Assembly: GCA_015499995.1 (NCBI GenBank)
Contig: JADNRV010000023.1
Coordinates: forward strand, 393,073 to 457,072
Direction of reading: 5' to 3'
DNA: 64,000 nucleotides
DNA from: Flammula alnicola
Taxonomy: Eukaryota > Basidiomycota > Agaricomycetes > Agaricales > Strophariaceae
Position 1 is the stretch's first letter; every line of letters begins with the position of its first letter. The position numbers and the translations under genes were made by a program. Positions 22,653 to 35,042 of this stretch are shown here, in pieces. The notes beneath the pieces are model-generated. The model saw nothing but the letters and a program-made list of their open reading frames with translations. It was not told where the DNA came from and did not search any database.

Positions 22653-25600
22653 ACCATCGGATTCGAAATTTTGAAATTTTGCGAGATATCGATGGGATGT
22701 GATTTGGTGCTGGAGTGTCTAGGTACCGGTATATGTCGTTACACGCATCTGATATCATTATCATGCCGGACGTTCGAGCTCGCTCGAGAGGCTTCGCCTG
22801 TTCTACTCCAGCTGCTGTATGATGATCATCGTTCAAAAATGTTCGTTGATTTTGGTCAACACAGCTATGTAATATTATACCGCCGACGTTGATATCTTCC
22901 GCAGTCTCCGCTTCTTTGATGATGAGGTCTTCCAGAACCAGCGAGGTCAACAGCGGATATGGATAAGATCGATACGTTGGAGGAATATCTCAAAATAAAA
23001 GTCGACTGCCGATTGTATCTACAATAATTTAACGACGTACAACCAAATAAAATCAATACGGTCTGTGGACCTACATACGGCCCGGACGCAGTCCGCATCC
23101 TCCCTCATATAAGTCTCTCGAGAACATATGACATTCTATTCCCCCACACACTAGTCCTTTAAAGTCAAGATACCGCCCCACATCTGACAGTCACGCTGCA
23201 CCCACAGCTGGTCAATTAGTATTTGGATACGTCTGGCAGCTGTAGATCTGACCAACTGCCAGCGCGAGATATCATCATCTTTTTCCGACTCGGACGCCAC
23301 AAACCCAACGGGATATCTCAAGCGTAAGGACAAGCGGCCGACCAAACTTTGCAGCCAAGTGCGTCACCTCTTCCCGAGTCCCGAACGAACTTTCGCCGAG
23401 CTGAATAGGTTCTGTTCAATGTACCGTTTGTATATCGTCGGCGCGATATTCCAGAGGACCCTGCAGATATCATCATTACGCCACAATTAACCTTTGTAAC
23501 GCGTCTCTCTTCAATATTCTGAATGGGTCCCATGATGAAGGCAACATATAACGACCGCCCGTATTGAATCATATTAGGAGAATCGCACCCAAGCTCGAGC
23601 TTATCTCTGGAGTCTCAGTCTGCAGAAACAGAGGACCCGGAGCTTCAAGCGAACGTCTCGACACTAACGCTTAAACCGCGCATGAGGCTAATTTTGGATC
23701 CTTTGGCCTTTTATGTTACAGCACACAATCTGCTTTTGCCATTCATTCTGTTGTCAGATGTATGCCTTGTTTCTGTGCAGACAGCTGTTTCTCCTATGAG
23801 ATCCTTAGCAAGCCCTAGTATATAACCTCGAAGATACTCCCTTCACAGTGCACTAACTCCTGGATTTCTAATGCCTTGGCAAGAAGGCCTCGGTGGAGTC
23901 GAGATGCGCCACTCTCGAGCTCGGAGTCCAAGATATACCGAAGGTGTGTTTGTTACAAACCAATTTGCTGGAGTTCTTCCTTCCCTCTTCCTCCTGAGTG
24001 CCCGGGAGTTGGTGGCCCGCCAACAACTTCGAGGACTCGGAAACGCTCAGAGCGGCCCGCGGCCAGCGTCTAGATCCCTTGCCTAGCTAGCTCGCCTCGA
24101 ACGCCATCGAATAACGAAGTCGCAGGCTTAGGGCGAAACGGCATACTTATTATGCCTTCGTCGTTCCAAGTTCGAAGTTCGAACCCCTCTCCGAGATAAC
24201 ATTAAACAAAGCGCTCAGGCCGTCGATTACGTCTGCCGTTTTTATAAATATATAAATCAGATGCCTCCGCCCGGATTTACTCGACACCAAAGGAGCTCCA
24301 AGGAGCTCCAAGGACACCCGCTCCGGGGCCGATCATAGATTTATTTTTCTGAGATACATATCGATCACCAACGATCATTTCCAGAAAGGATTGTTTCATT
24401 TACTTCCGCACTTAGGGCGCTTAAATCATATTTATGTAAGCAATGTGCGCCTAATGCGAGTCCCATAAGATGCACTTTAGTGCGTACTGCGGATCATTTA
24501 TGACTCTCGGAGTAATATTAGTTAAACTCTCATTCGCTGTCAGTGGAGAACGATGAACTCGATGGACTATTGAATGAATCATGATATTCACACCTCAGGG
24601 TGCGTGACTCGCCAACTTCAAACTCAAAGCGCCGACGTCGACTCGGACTTCGGAGAAACTCTATGACACGTCCAACATTACACAACTTGAAGCTCGCGAA
24701 CTAAATCATAAGGGACAGTTCAAATGAAACGACAATTTTAGCTTGTAGGGTACAATTGGGATCCGGACACTTGACCGTCCAGCTGCGGCGGTGAATTGTC
24801 ACAACGACCTGGCAGTAACTTCAAGTAAGATCATATGTCTGACCAGTCATTTGACAAGCAGGCGATGTACAGGACCTGTCATACTATGAAAAAAATCTGA
24901 CCGCAAGCCGTTAACTACGTGGAAGAATCCAATCGATCAAAACTTTGCAGAGCTCGGAAATGTCAAAAGGACTTCTAAGCTCTTGGTCGCCACTAGTCGA
25001 GCTCATGTTGAACTTTGGGAGGTTGGCGGGAGGACCTTGTGATCCCATACAGTATGTTCCGGATTCATCCTTTGCCTATATGGATATGATAACTATGCGT
25101 CAGTTAATATTAAGATTTTAGCTTGTTCCGAATGCATAGATGGCTCATGGGCGACTTTGGGCGGTGAAACAATGCGGTGAGGCGTAACAGTGAAGAAGTT
25201 GATCCGGACGGGGAGATGTTCACTTCGCGCTGGCATACGGAATGTGGTGCAGTGCTAGCGCTGGTCATTTGATGTATTTCCAAGACGAAAGTGAGTCCTG
25301 CGCCACGGCGTTAGCGTTGCGGGTGGAATGTAAACGAGTTAAACAGACGGATGGTAAACATTATGGAATTATACTTGAAGGATAGCGGATCTCAATCACA
25401 TTTTCTTGATGAAAATGGTGACCTTCATCGATGCTGTAGGATAGTCGTCCTGATTCGAGATCCGAGGCATGTTGGTGGAATGTGAGCCGGATCCTATGTG
25501 CATAAGCAGAAACTCATCGCGGACGTCTTCTCCCGCAACGAGCAGAGTATACTTTAGAAAGCCTTTTCCAATTACAAGCACTGACCGCTGAGCTCCGAGA

Positions 25601-27417
25601 AGGGTGGACATTCGTGTTTCGGAACTCGATTCAAGTACTCGGAAGTAATACCAGTAGCAGAGCAGCCTGTATATCTTTGGTCGGCCTCTTTGCGAGAATG
25701 ACGCTGCGGCCTGGAATTCGAAGAGAAGTGGCTCGCGATCATTGCGTGGCATACGTGGCTTTAATTAGAGACCGTTCATCAGAACAAGCCTCACACGTTC
25801 CTATCCATAAGCATAAGTAAAACGGGTCAACGAGGGGGTAAGATATGACAAGTCTGTCTGCCTCGAGGGAATCGCGTGCTGAAAAAGTGGGGTGCTCCGT
25901 CAGAGGCCGCCTTGACAGAGCCTCGTGTCGTGAACGGTGCAATTACTGTCTAATGACAGGACTATCAAAAGAAACGACAGTGTTGGGGCCGCTGGGGTTG
26001 TTTTATTTCGATCAAGGGTATGTTAATTTTCGGCCACTCGGGTATTAAGGCAAATACAGATAGAAGTCATGAGTGCCCTAGAACGTGTGGAGACCTGGAT
26101 GAAGGTGATAAGAGGACAACAACATCTAATCCGAGGTGAAGATGGCTTCGGCTACTTCCGTGCCTGATCGACTCCCGAAAATAGCATGAACAAACACACA
26201 TCGGCAGATTCGTTGTTCGACGACAAGCATCGACACGAATTGAACTCGAACTTGCAAGCAATATTTGACTCTGAAAATCGCGGTATTTGGACCTTTCTGC
26301 ACTCAGGATTTCATCTGGAACACACTACGTTTTGGTGAAAACCTGGCCACAACAATGTTCTTTGGCCGTCTTTGGCGTACTGCACGAATCACGCGAAACA
26401 TCTGATTTTTCATCTGGGCATCACTTGTATTGTCACCTGCTGCCACACTAAATCACTGGCAATGATTGGCGTTTGTTCGGATGTGGAAGATATCACGCCT
26501 ATCTTGCTTGCAAACACGACGCACTTCGGTAATGGAACACTATCAATTTGAACCATCCTTCGAGGCTCGGCACCAGGCAGACAAACATCGTAAGTTTTCT
26601 GTATCTACCATGTTTTTACCCATGTTCAAATTGTCAATCACCCAGGTCCGCTTAGCCAACTAGAATTCTCAAGACATTCTTGCAGTTGATCCTCAGACCT
26701 CAGGGTGCTATCTTTGAGCTGATCGGCAATTGGAGTGCGCGAGATACCAACAATAACAAGGCTGTCAGCAGGCTTCAGCAGGCCGCTGCCGCCGTCCCCA
26801 ACATGGCCATGTTGCGCCCATGTGACATTTCCCCACACCGCTCTGCGACTCTGAGGTCGAGCTATAAATAGCCTGTATCTGGGAGGCCACCAACTCTAGC
26901 GCGCCTACCGACTTCGAATACCTCAATGAGTTCGTGATGTGTATTCCCTTACAATTCCTGAAAATATCCTAAAGCTGAAACAAAAAGGGCAAGACCGACA
27001 AACGCGACAGTGAAGCGTAGATTCTTCCACTTCTCCACGGCCTAAAAACAACCTCCCTTCCCCACACTCGCTTCTTGAGAATCCATTTTGCCGGAGATGA
27101 CGTCTCGTGGGGAAGTTCTAACTCCATGCATTTTTTATATGCCTCAAGATTGGACCCGTTATCAAAACTTTACCTGTCTAAGCCACTTTCCTAGCAATGT
27201 GACCTTCAGTAATTGGTGCACGGCATATTGAACCCAAGCGGATATCGGTACGGCTAACATTTCTATGCCTTGCCAAACATGATAGGCCGATTCACTGGGG
27301 GTAGGATAAAGTACATATCCCCAGACGTACAAACAGGAGGTGATTCGGACTTTGGGAGGTTCTTCTTGCCATCTCGTACTTGCCGCTCCTCGATTCTGTC
27401 GCTGAACTTCCGTCTCG
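22653..27417. other. Gene-poor region of about 4.8 kb
   Basis: No gene could be supported on either strand. Frames are short, lack family motifs and do not link through plausible introns. Small features include a 'caaggagctc' direct repeat near 24290-24313 and a 'gttcgaagttcgaac' stretch near 24174-24188. The last few hundred bases must hold the promoter of the transporter gene. Some of this could be decayed mobile DNA, but no ends were found. Confidence 0.5.
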
Positions 27418-30030
27418 ATGTCGACAAGCTTAGAAAAGCGGACGCCCTCTCCCACTGCCACCGATCCAGAAGCCTCTTCTGCTGTGGATGAAAAGTTGAA
27501 GACCGAGATCTACAATGCGGAGGTCGACACAAGTGGAGTAGACGAGAAGAAGTTGGTCCGGAAGATGGACCTCGCGCTCATTCCGTGGCTGTCGTTCCTG
27601 TACCTCCTGAGTTTCTTGGATCGTACTAGTATCGGAAAGTGAGTTTTTTGTATAGCTGGGGTTGACGTTCTTGTTGACCGATATGACTCTAGTGCAAAGG
27701 TAATGAGAGCGTCGTATTCTGATTTCGCGTGATTTATTTTGACAATGATTGTAGTTGTACAATCTCGAACATGACCTCCACATGACCGACAACCAATATC
27801 TATTATCCCTTACGGTTAGGCCGATTCTTGGGCCCTTCTTATGCTTACTAAACGACATCTCTAGATTTTTTTCTTCAGTTACGCAATCTTTGAAGTCCCT
27901 TCTAATGTCTTCCTGAAACGCCTCCGGCCTTCCATTTGGCTATCGCTCTTGATGTTCTTCTGGGGCATCATGATGGTATGAGTCGTTGTGTCGTCACGTC
28001 AGTATTACACGTCATTAACGACTTTATTTCCTTAGACCCTCCAAGGACTTGTTCACAACTTCCCCCAGCTTATGGGTGAGTAGAACGGCTTCTCTGCTCG
28101 TTAAGATATGCAGTTGACACACAGTGGCGTTAAGGGCTGAGATGGTTACTGGGTACATTTGAGGCTGGTTTGTTTCCTGGTGTCAACTACTATCTGTCGT
28201 GGTGCGTCGTGACCCAGGAGATTCTCAAGGTTTTACTGATTTGTCCTAGTTGGTACAAGCGTTCGGAATTCGGTCTACGAGCCGCGATTTTCTTCTCTGC
28301 AGCTACGGTTTCAGGTGCATTTGGTGGTTTACTTGCAGTACGTTCACTCTTCGATATGTTGATATGGCAAATCGTCACCATTTACACAGGCCGCTATATC
28401 AAACATGGCTGGTGTGGGTGGAAAGCCGGCTTGGGCCTGGATTTTCAGTTCGTCCTCTTTTTTTCCACCCATTATATCTAGCATCTCAAGCCATTATGCA
28501 CCAGTCTTGGAAGGATTAATCACAGTTATCGCTGGCATTGCATCATTCTGGATCATCCAGGACTTCCCCGATACTGCGAAGTTCCTCACAGAAGAAGAAA
28601 GGACCCTTGTAATTCGTCGTTTGCAGAGTGATGATCAGTTCAGTGCAGAGGGAGAGAAGTTTAAGATGAAATACATCTTCATGAGCTTGAAGGACTGGAA
28701 AACATACGTCGGAAGTGAGATGGCGGACCTGTGCCAATGTGGTTTTCATGCTGACCATGTCTTCCCTTTCACGCAGTGTTTGTCTATATGGGGGCCGACA
28801 TGCCTCTCTATGCGTTTTCTCTGTTCTTGCCCAGTATCATCAATCAAGTACGTCATTTATTTCCGTGAGCTAAACTGAGATGCTAAAAAAAATATTCAGC
28901 TTGGTATGGACTATTTCGACTTCGTATTTTATTTTTCTTGTTGAATGGGGTTCCGTTCAGGATTTACGGCCACCCCGGCAAACCTCTTGACTGTCCCTGT
29001 CTATGTCTTTGCCTGTATTATCACTTGCGGCGTTGGATTCCTTGCGGATCGTTGGGGCCAACGAGGCTATTTCAATCTGTGAGCCTCATGTTTAGATGAT
29101 CTCGCTTTTGAACTCAACCTGTACTAGTGGGTTCTTATGCTTAGGTCAGAATCATTCCTTCTGTTACATGCTATTCATCTTCTGACAGCCTGTAAATTTA
29201 GGCGCGATCGGTTATATTATTCTCATTTCTTCTAGAAATGCTGCGCTATCATATTTCGCCGTATATATGGCCACTTGGTGAGTCCTTGCTGTCTGAGATC
29301 GCGAATTTTCCATTGACTCAAAATTTAGCGGAATATATCCCATCATACGTGAGTCGATTTTATTACAAAATGAAAGAATCTTTGTATTAATGAAGCCTTT
29401 TCCTAAGCTAATACCATGTGGGTTAACTCAGCCGATGCCCTTATTTCATCCGCTTATGATTATTCCTATTTCCCAGATCATGGGTTTCTAATAATGTTGA
29501 AGGATCATACAAACGAAGTGTATCGTTGGCGATGGTCATTGGATTGTAGGTCTTTTCAAGCTACATGCCATAAATGGGGAGATCTAACACGTATCTATCT
29601 GCCTATAGTGGAAATATCAACGGGGCAGTAAGCTCGAACGTTGTGAGTGCAGATTTCCTTGTAGCCTAGCGCAAACCATGTCTCAGGTATATTGCAAAAC
29701 AGTATCGCGCGAGGGACAAACCATGGTATCCACTAGGACACGGTAATTTTTTTTAGCAATTCTCCTCGTCTATATTATACGTTCTAAAGACTTAACGTGG
29801 TAGGTCTCGTCCTGCTGTATATCGGCATAGGCCTCGCTGCAACGACTACCTACCTCCTTCTCTTGAAGCGGGAAAATGCACGACGTGAAAGAGGGGAGAG
29901 AAATGAAATCATCGACGATCTACCGGAAACTCATATCGCAGGAAACGAGAAGAACGGACGCTTCACAACTGTCAACGAGGCGAAGAGAGAAAAGGGTGAT
30001 AACTGGAGTGGATACCGGTACACTATTTGA
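27418..30030 (+). CDS. MFS transporter, anion:cation symporter (Dal5/Tna1-like)
   Basis: Plasma-membrane permease of about 500 residues in many short exons. The N-terminal block KKLVRKMDLALIPWLSFLYLLSFLDRTSIGNAKL is the hallmark of fungal ACS permeases for carboxylates such as nicotinate, allantoate or pantothenate. Successive exons give TM helices: SLTIFFFSYAIFEVPSNVFL, FFWGIMMTLQGLVHNFPQLM, FEAGLFPGVNYYLS, a central loop with DFPDTAKFLTEEER, then NLLTVPVYVFACIITCGVGF, and NNVEGSYKRSVSLAMVIG near 29490. The C-terminus is hydrophilic and acidic, with the stop at 30028-30030. An intron near 29416-29479 was needed to join NTI to SWVSNNVEG. All exons appear readable, so I regard the gene as intact. 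The substrate cannot be decided from the sequence. Confidence 0.85.
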
Positions 30031-31323
30031 ACGTTTGACGGGATGCTTTAAAGATCAGAAAATTCTATGCGCCAGATCTGTAGTTTATGCCTGAATTTCT
30101 ATTTGTCAGGAATTATTTGAGCAATGCATGTAGCATTTAAAAAAGTCCCTCATTCTCGTCAAGTCCTCAGACGTTGTATGCATACAAATTGCTATGCGCG
30201 CTGGGTGCCAGGATCCATCAATCATAACGGCTGCCTTCCTGTTCGGGCCATTTTCGTTTCATCACACGGTGAGTTATTTAATTTTCGGGGTCCCTGTCCA
30301 CTGTCCAGGTCGACTTGCCAACCAAATTGCAATGCCCCTCCTTTTATTAAAAACTTTTACGTGTTCCGTCGGCATTCATTGGACTCGATGTCGGATGAAC
30401 CATCTCCTAGCCTGTCTCTTTCCCCCTGCGTTCATCTTCCTTGCCGTCTGAAATGCTTACACTTACTGAAATTCGCTTCACTCTTTCTATTCAGGAATAT
30501 TTCCTGCTGCCAGTGGAACGAATAGTCGCCTAACATAGTCCACCTTGGGTGCCACCAATTGCCCATTGAAGGCGTGAGGGCGGTTTTCGGGGCTCGCTGC
30601 GCCTAACCGATGTGCCGACGCCTGTCGATGTGCCATCGATCTCTGGCGGTGTACAATTCCTTCCGAAAGCGCGACCACCCTGAAGGACTCCCTCACGTTG
30701 CCTTTTTTCGAGTCGGCATTTAGACTCTATAATCAATCAAGTGGATGGCTAAGTGGATGGCTAAGAGGGTGGCAGATGGGTCATGCAACAATCCATGTGA
30801 GCCGCCTTCAATTGAAAGGTCGTGAAATTTTAAGATGGGCGTTTGGTTAATCTTATTTAATCCGAACATAGAGGATGTCCGTGGTGGAACAACAACAATA
30901 ATATCTTGTTATTTACTCAACCTCGAAATCGGACCTCTGCCGTGAGGCTTCGTGTCCAAGGCCCCGGATTGAGATTCAATGTGACATTGTGAGTACATTA
31001 ACGAGGTCAACTCCAGCAGAATGTGCGCCGGTACCGGTAGAGAACAAACTGCGGAATATATAGGTTTTGGCTTATCAGGTGGGGAGGACAGGGAAACAAC
31101 CAGTCCTCCCTGCGCGATCGGGCTCAGGGCAATCAGGACACCCCTTCTGGAGCGCTCAGCATTGATCACCCTGAACATTCTTTGTTTTGCGAGAAAATAA
31201 AAGGGCAGGAAGGGACACCTCAAACTTCCCCATAATCTTCTTTCAATCCTTCCTCCGTGTCCAGTTCATTTTCATCGATCCCAACCCGACCAAACCATTT
31301 CCCACTTACTTTTAGCCTGCTTC
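30031..31323. other. Intergenic
   Basis: No supported gene. A small direct repeat, 'agtggatggcta' twice, lies near 30738-30762. The right end carries the presumed promoter of the DUF3455 gene, including an AT-rich 'aatatatagg' near 31055. Confidence 0.5.
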
Positions 31324-32189
31324 ATGTCGCCTTCACTTGTTCTTACCCTTGCACTTGCCGCCTCAGCCCTAGCGGCTCCTCGATTTCTTCCCAAGCCATC
31401 TGGCTGTGCATCTCCCGCTTCCGGAAAACACACTTGCGCTATCAACGCTACGCTAACGGTTCCCGCCAACCAAACCGTACTAGCGGCTCCAAGCACCGCG
31501 CCTTCCTATGTGTTGCTCGGCGTCGGATACCAAAACTATACCTGCTCAACGGCTGGTGTATATACGTTTGTTTATTTCTCCGCACAGTATCTGCAAGATT
31601 CTAACCCAGTCACAGATCCGTCGGTGCTGTAGCGGACTTATATGACATTTCGTGTCTGTCCAGCGTACCTGCGGTGTTCACCAACATCCAGGACGAGGCT
31701 TACAGATTATGGCAATCTCTTCCAACCTCTCCTAAGACCCTTCCCGCTGCCAATGGTTACCCACTCATGGGCTCCCATTTCTTTGCGACCTCTCCCTCGG
31801 GCACGGGTATCAGCCCTGTCTGGGACTTCCGAGGCGCCAGCGCAAAGGGCAACCCCGATGCGTTTGTTCTTGCTGCCAAGATCGGCGACTTACCCGCACC
31901 TACTGGTGCGCAGGATGTGGACTGGCTCCAGCTGAAGTCTGTCGAAGGCTCTCTGGCAACCCAAATCTACCGCACGGATACCCGAGGAGGAACCGCACCT
32001 ACTTCGGTATGCATATCCGTCGTCGACATCAATGTTTGCAAGTACTAAGTATTCTGTAGTGCACTCCCGGATCTGCGCTTATTTCATTGAAATATGTTGC
32101 CAAATACTGTGAGCCATTTTCTTTACTGCTTATCCTTCGTCCGACTCATTGAGATCGTAGGGCTATACGGAGGAACCGTCAAGGAGTAG
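31324..32189 (+). CDS. Secreted DUF3455 family protein
   Basis: The ATG at 31324 opens a clear signal peptide (MSPSLVLTLALAASALAAP) followed by a Cys-containing mature region. The blocks YVLLGVGYQNYTC, VGAVADLYDISCL, PLMGSHFF and the late WLQLKSVEGSLATQIYRTDT, CTPGS, VAKYWLYGGT define the fungal and bacterial DUF3455 family, whose biochemical role is not established. Four exons: the first intron is 31566-31615, another lies near 32009-32059, and the last starts near 32110 and ends at 32160. The stop is at 32187-32189. Genes of this family are sometimes mislabelled malate dehydrogenase; nothing here resembles a dehydrogenase fold. The gene appears intact and is probably extracellular. Confidence 0.85.
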
Positions 32190-33288
32190 GACGTCTATGT
32201 CACGGACCTTATGTTTCTTGGAGTTATTACTTCTTCTTTGCACTGGTCATGCGCCGTACATTCCTTAATTTTCCATCGAGTTATGGATATTTATTATTAC
32301 TTAATAGTGCTGCGAGCAACACAATATTTTTGGAAAGAAAATGACTAAATTTGTGGGAAAGCAGATTTGCTTTTTGAGGTGGTACAGGTGAATCATGACA
32401 GATACTATAGCAAAGAGGGCGGGAAAAACAAGGAATGAGAAGAGAGCGTCGAAGGCTCAAAGAAGTCTGAAAAGCACATGTTCGCAGTCCGACTGCCATA
32501 CCTCGACACATTGACCCTTGAAGTTTCCCAAGCCGCCCACGGCAACATTATCCATTCTCGCATGTCATGAAACACAGATCGGGGTTACGCTCATGCCTTT
32601 AAGCGAAAGCGCTTAAACGACCTAATCTCTTTTCAGTCAAGTGTTTCAAGGTCATCAAGGGCTAACGTTTAACTTTATTGGAAATAGTGATTCAGACAAA
32701 GCGTCTCATTATCCAAGCTCGCCGACAACATTAAGCTCGTTTGTTCACGCGGCGAGACATGGCGGCAATGCTGGTGCCGATAGGTTTCTTTAATCAGGAG
32801 AAAGGACTCGCAACCTTCTGCATACTACTAGCACATCATCATGACGTCATGTTTAAACAGTTTGCCGCCCACACATCGTTCGTGGGAGGTTTACACCGCT
32901 ACACTGCGATGCCAAATAGTGTGGGGGAGCTCAGTTCCGCCCTGGAGGCTTCGTTTCTTCAGGTCCTCCTCCGTTTGGCTTGTTGACGCTTAAAAAAAGT
33001 ATTCGGGATAACATTGTTGGCTTGAATGATCAATCTAGCAATCCATGCGACATTCAGGTATGTAGCGCTAAATATCTCGTCTGTGACAACATAGTAGCTG
33101 ATAATGCGATACTGTATGCTACTGTATGTGAAGGTGTGAAACAGAAAGTCATTGCAAACCTCGTCGAAGTTGAAATAAAGCACACATTCATCGATAGTGG
33201 GCGGTAATCGATCAAAGTTCCTCTCGTCAACTCACTATCACAGGCCTCATCTCTCACTCGCTGTTAGTGCATTTTAAATCAAAAATCC
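32190..33288. other. Intergenic
   Basis: No supported gene. Short frames near 32741-33207 show no family features. The distal part is the presumed promoter of the rightward BTB gene. Confidence 0.5.
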
Positions 33289-34412
33289 ATGGACGAGGAA
33301 ACATATTCCAAAGACTTCTATTGGCCTAACGTGTTTTTCAAGGTTGGTGGCTACTTTTCGGTGTCAGTCCATCCTCAATCGTCCCTTATCATTATCGAAT
33401 TACCGTGACGGCCAGGTCGAAGACAAGCTCTTTTGTGTCCCTCGATGCGAGTTCGAACAATCGTCCGAAGTCTTTGCGGATATGTTTCTCCTACCTTCTG
33501 GACCTGCAGTGAACAGCGAAGGTCAGGATAAAGAACACCCCATTGTGCTTCAAGGATACAAGAAGGATGAATTTGCTTGCTTGTTGAAAGTGATGTATCC
33601 CACGTACGCCCTATCTCTTCTGATATCCTCCATGTAACTTGACGTTTCTTGCCTCTGGACTTCAGAGCCAGATCTCTGATTTCTGGTACAAAACTAGACC
33701 TGTGTTTGAAGAAGGAGGAATGGGTGAGTGTGTTGAAATTATCCACGATCTGGAATATGAAGGAGGTCGGTCAAAAGGACGTTTCCTCGACTATTGAATC
33801 AACTAATGCTTGATATTTATCGACTAGATCAGGGAGTACGCCATACATAGGTTGTCAACCGACGTAGTCTTACCGCCTATCGAGAAGATCCAGCTAGCGA
33901 GAGCAAATAAAGTCGCCAGGTGGTTGGATGAAGGAGTCACCGGCTTGGTGGGTGGTGACCACAGGTTAACACTCGAGGAGCTTGCTACCCTTGGATGGGA
34001 AACCGCCGCTCTGATTCTCTGGATCAGGGAAAATTCGAATCTTTCTGTAAACGGCTCAAGGACTCTCCGTTTCGGAAAAGAGACGATCAAGTGTGCATTT
34101 TGCTCATCCTCGGAGAGTCTCATGAATGGCAGCCATAATTGCTACAGCTGTAGGCGCGCCCTGCCTTCAGACGAAGAATTTACCTACTCTGGCAATTCTT
34201 CGCCCTCAGGAACCGCTGATCGTCTAGTCGCGCTCAATGCAATAGCGTGCAGCACATGTGGAGGGAAGGCGTTCTACTCAAGTGCTGTCCACTGCCACTC
34301 TTGCTCACGCACCACTGGTTCCAGTCACCATGTTAGAATCACCCCATCAACCAAGATGATCAAGGAGGTCTTTGGAGAGGAGATCAAGGACCTTGCCATG
34401 TCCGTCGCGTAG
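33289..34412 (+). CDS. BTB domain protein with C-terminal Cys pairs
   Basis: Starts MDEETYSKDFYWPNVFFK; an intron at 33343-33415 leads into VEDKLFCVPRCEFEQSSEVF, a divergent BTB core. The BTB part continues FADMFLLPSG, then a conserved EFACLLKVMYPT. After two more introns the helical part reads VLKLSTIWNMKE, REYAIHRL and ARANKVARWLDEGVTGLV. The C-terminal 120 residues contain four Cys-x2-Cys pairs (CAFC, CYSC, CSTC, CHSC) with nearby His, as in a double zinc ribbon. The stop is at 34410-34412. This subfamily is common in Agaricomycetes and its role is unknown. All exons are open. It is not a close paralogue of the BTB genes at 7080 and 38557. Confidence 0.8.
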
Positions 34413-35034
34413 TTTGTTACAACTTACGTGCTCGTAGAAGTTCCATGTGATCCATTCTAGGCTGGAAGATGTCATTAATGGTCCTTTTCTATTCATTCCA
34501 AAGTCCTTCATCCTCGTCGATACTCGTCTTACTACTAGCTTTTGTATCTGGATCTGTCAATTCCTCACATCATTCACCGTTGTCATTCAGTGACTCTAAG
34601 GGAAATAAAGGGCTTCCGATTTCTGCATGTCTCCGGTGAGCTGAACGAAAAGTTCGACTCTCGATTCTTAAATTTTCCTGGAGACTTGACCGAACTGAAG
34701 GTCGGCATTGCTAGACATATGTACACTAATTCACTGAAGTGGATGACGAACGGACGCTGGTGACGAGAAGGAATTGGGAAAGGTGTTCCTATCGGATGTT
34801 AATGTGGGCGATATCTTTCCAGATCGTACCTGGCCATTTCTATAAGTCCATATTTTGACCATCAATATACGGACAAATATGTCTAGGTTCTGCGCGAGTC
34901 AATGAGCAGCAATGAAGGTCGAGAGGTGTGAAAACCTTGCAATTCGACGACGGAAAGGGGTGGAAGGACAGCAGTAACAGTATACGCACTTAGCTACATA
35001 GCTCTTTCGTGGTACATAGTGCACAGTTACAGAC
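34413..35034. other. Intergenic between BTB gene and hAT element
   Basis: Nothing recognisable beyond the 3' UTR of the BTB gene. The 8 bp at 35035-35042 (ctcggaac) are the left target duplication of the hAT transposon. Confidence 0.5.
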
Positions 35035-35042
35035 CTCGGAAC

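Noticed and set aside
24170..24195. Possible tRNA B box (gttcgaacccc)
   Set aside because: No matching acceptor stem or A box within tRNA distance.
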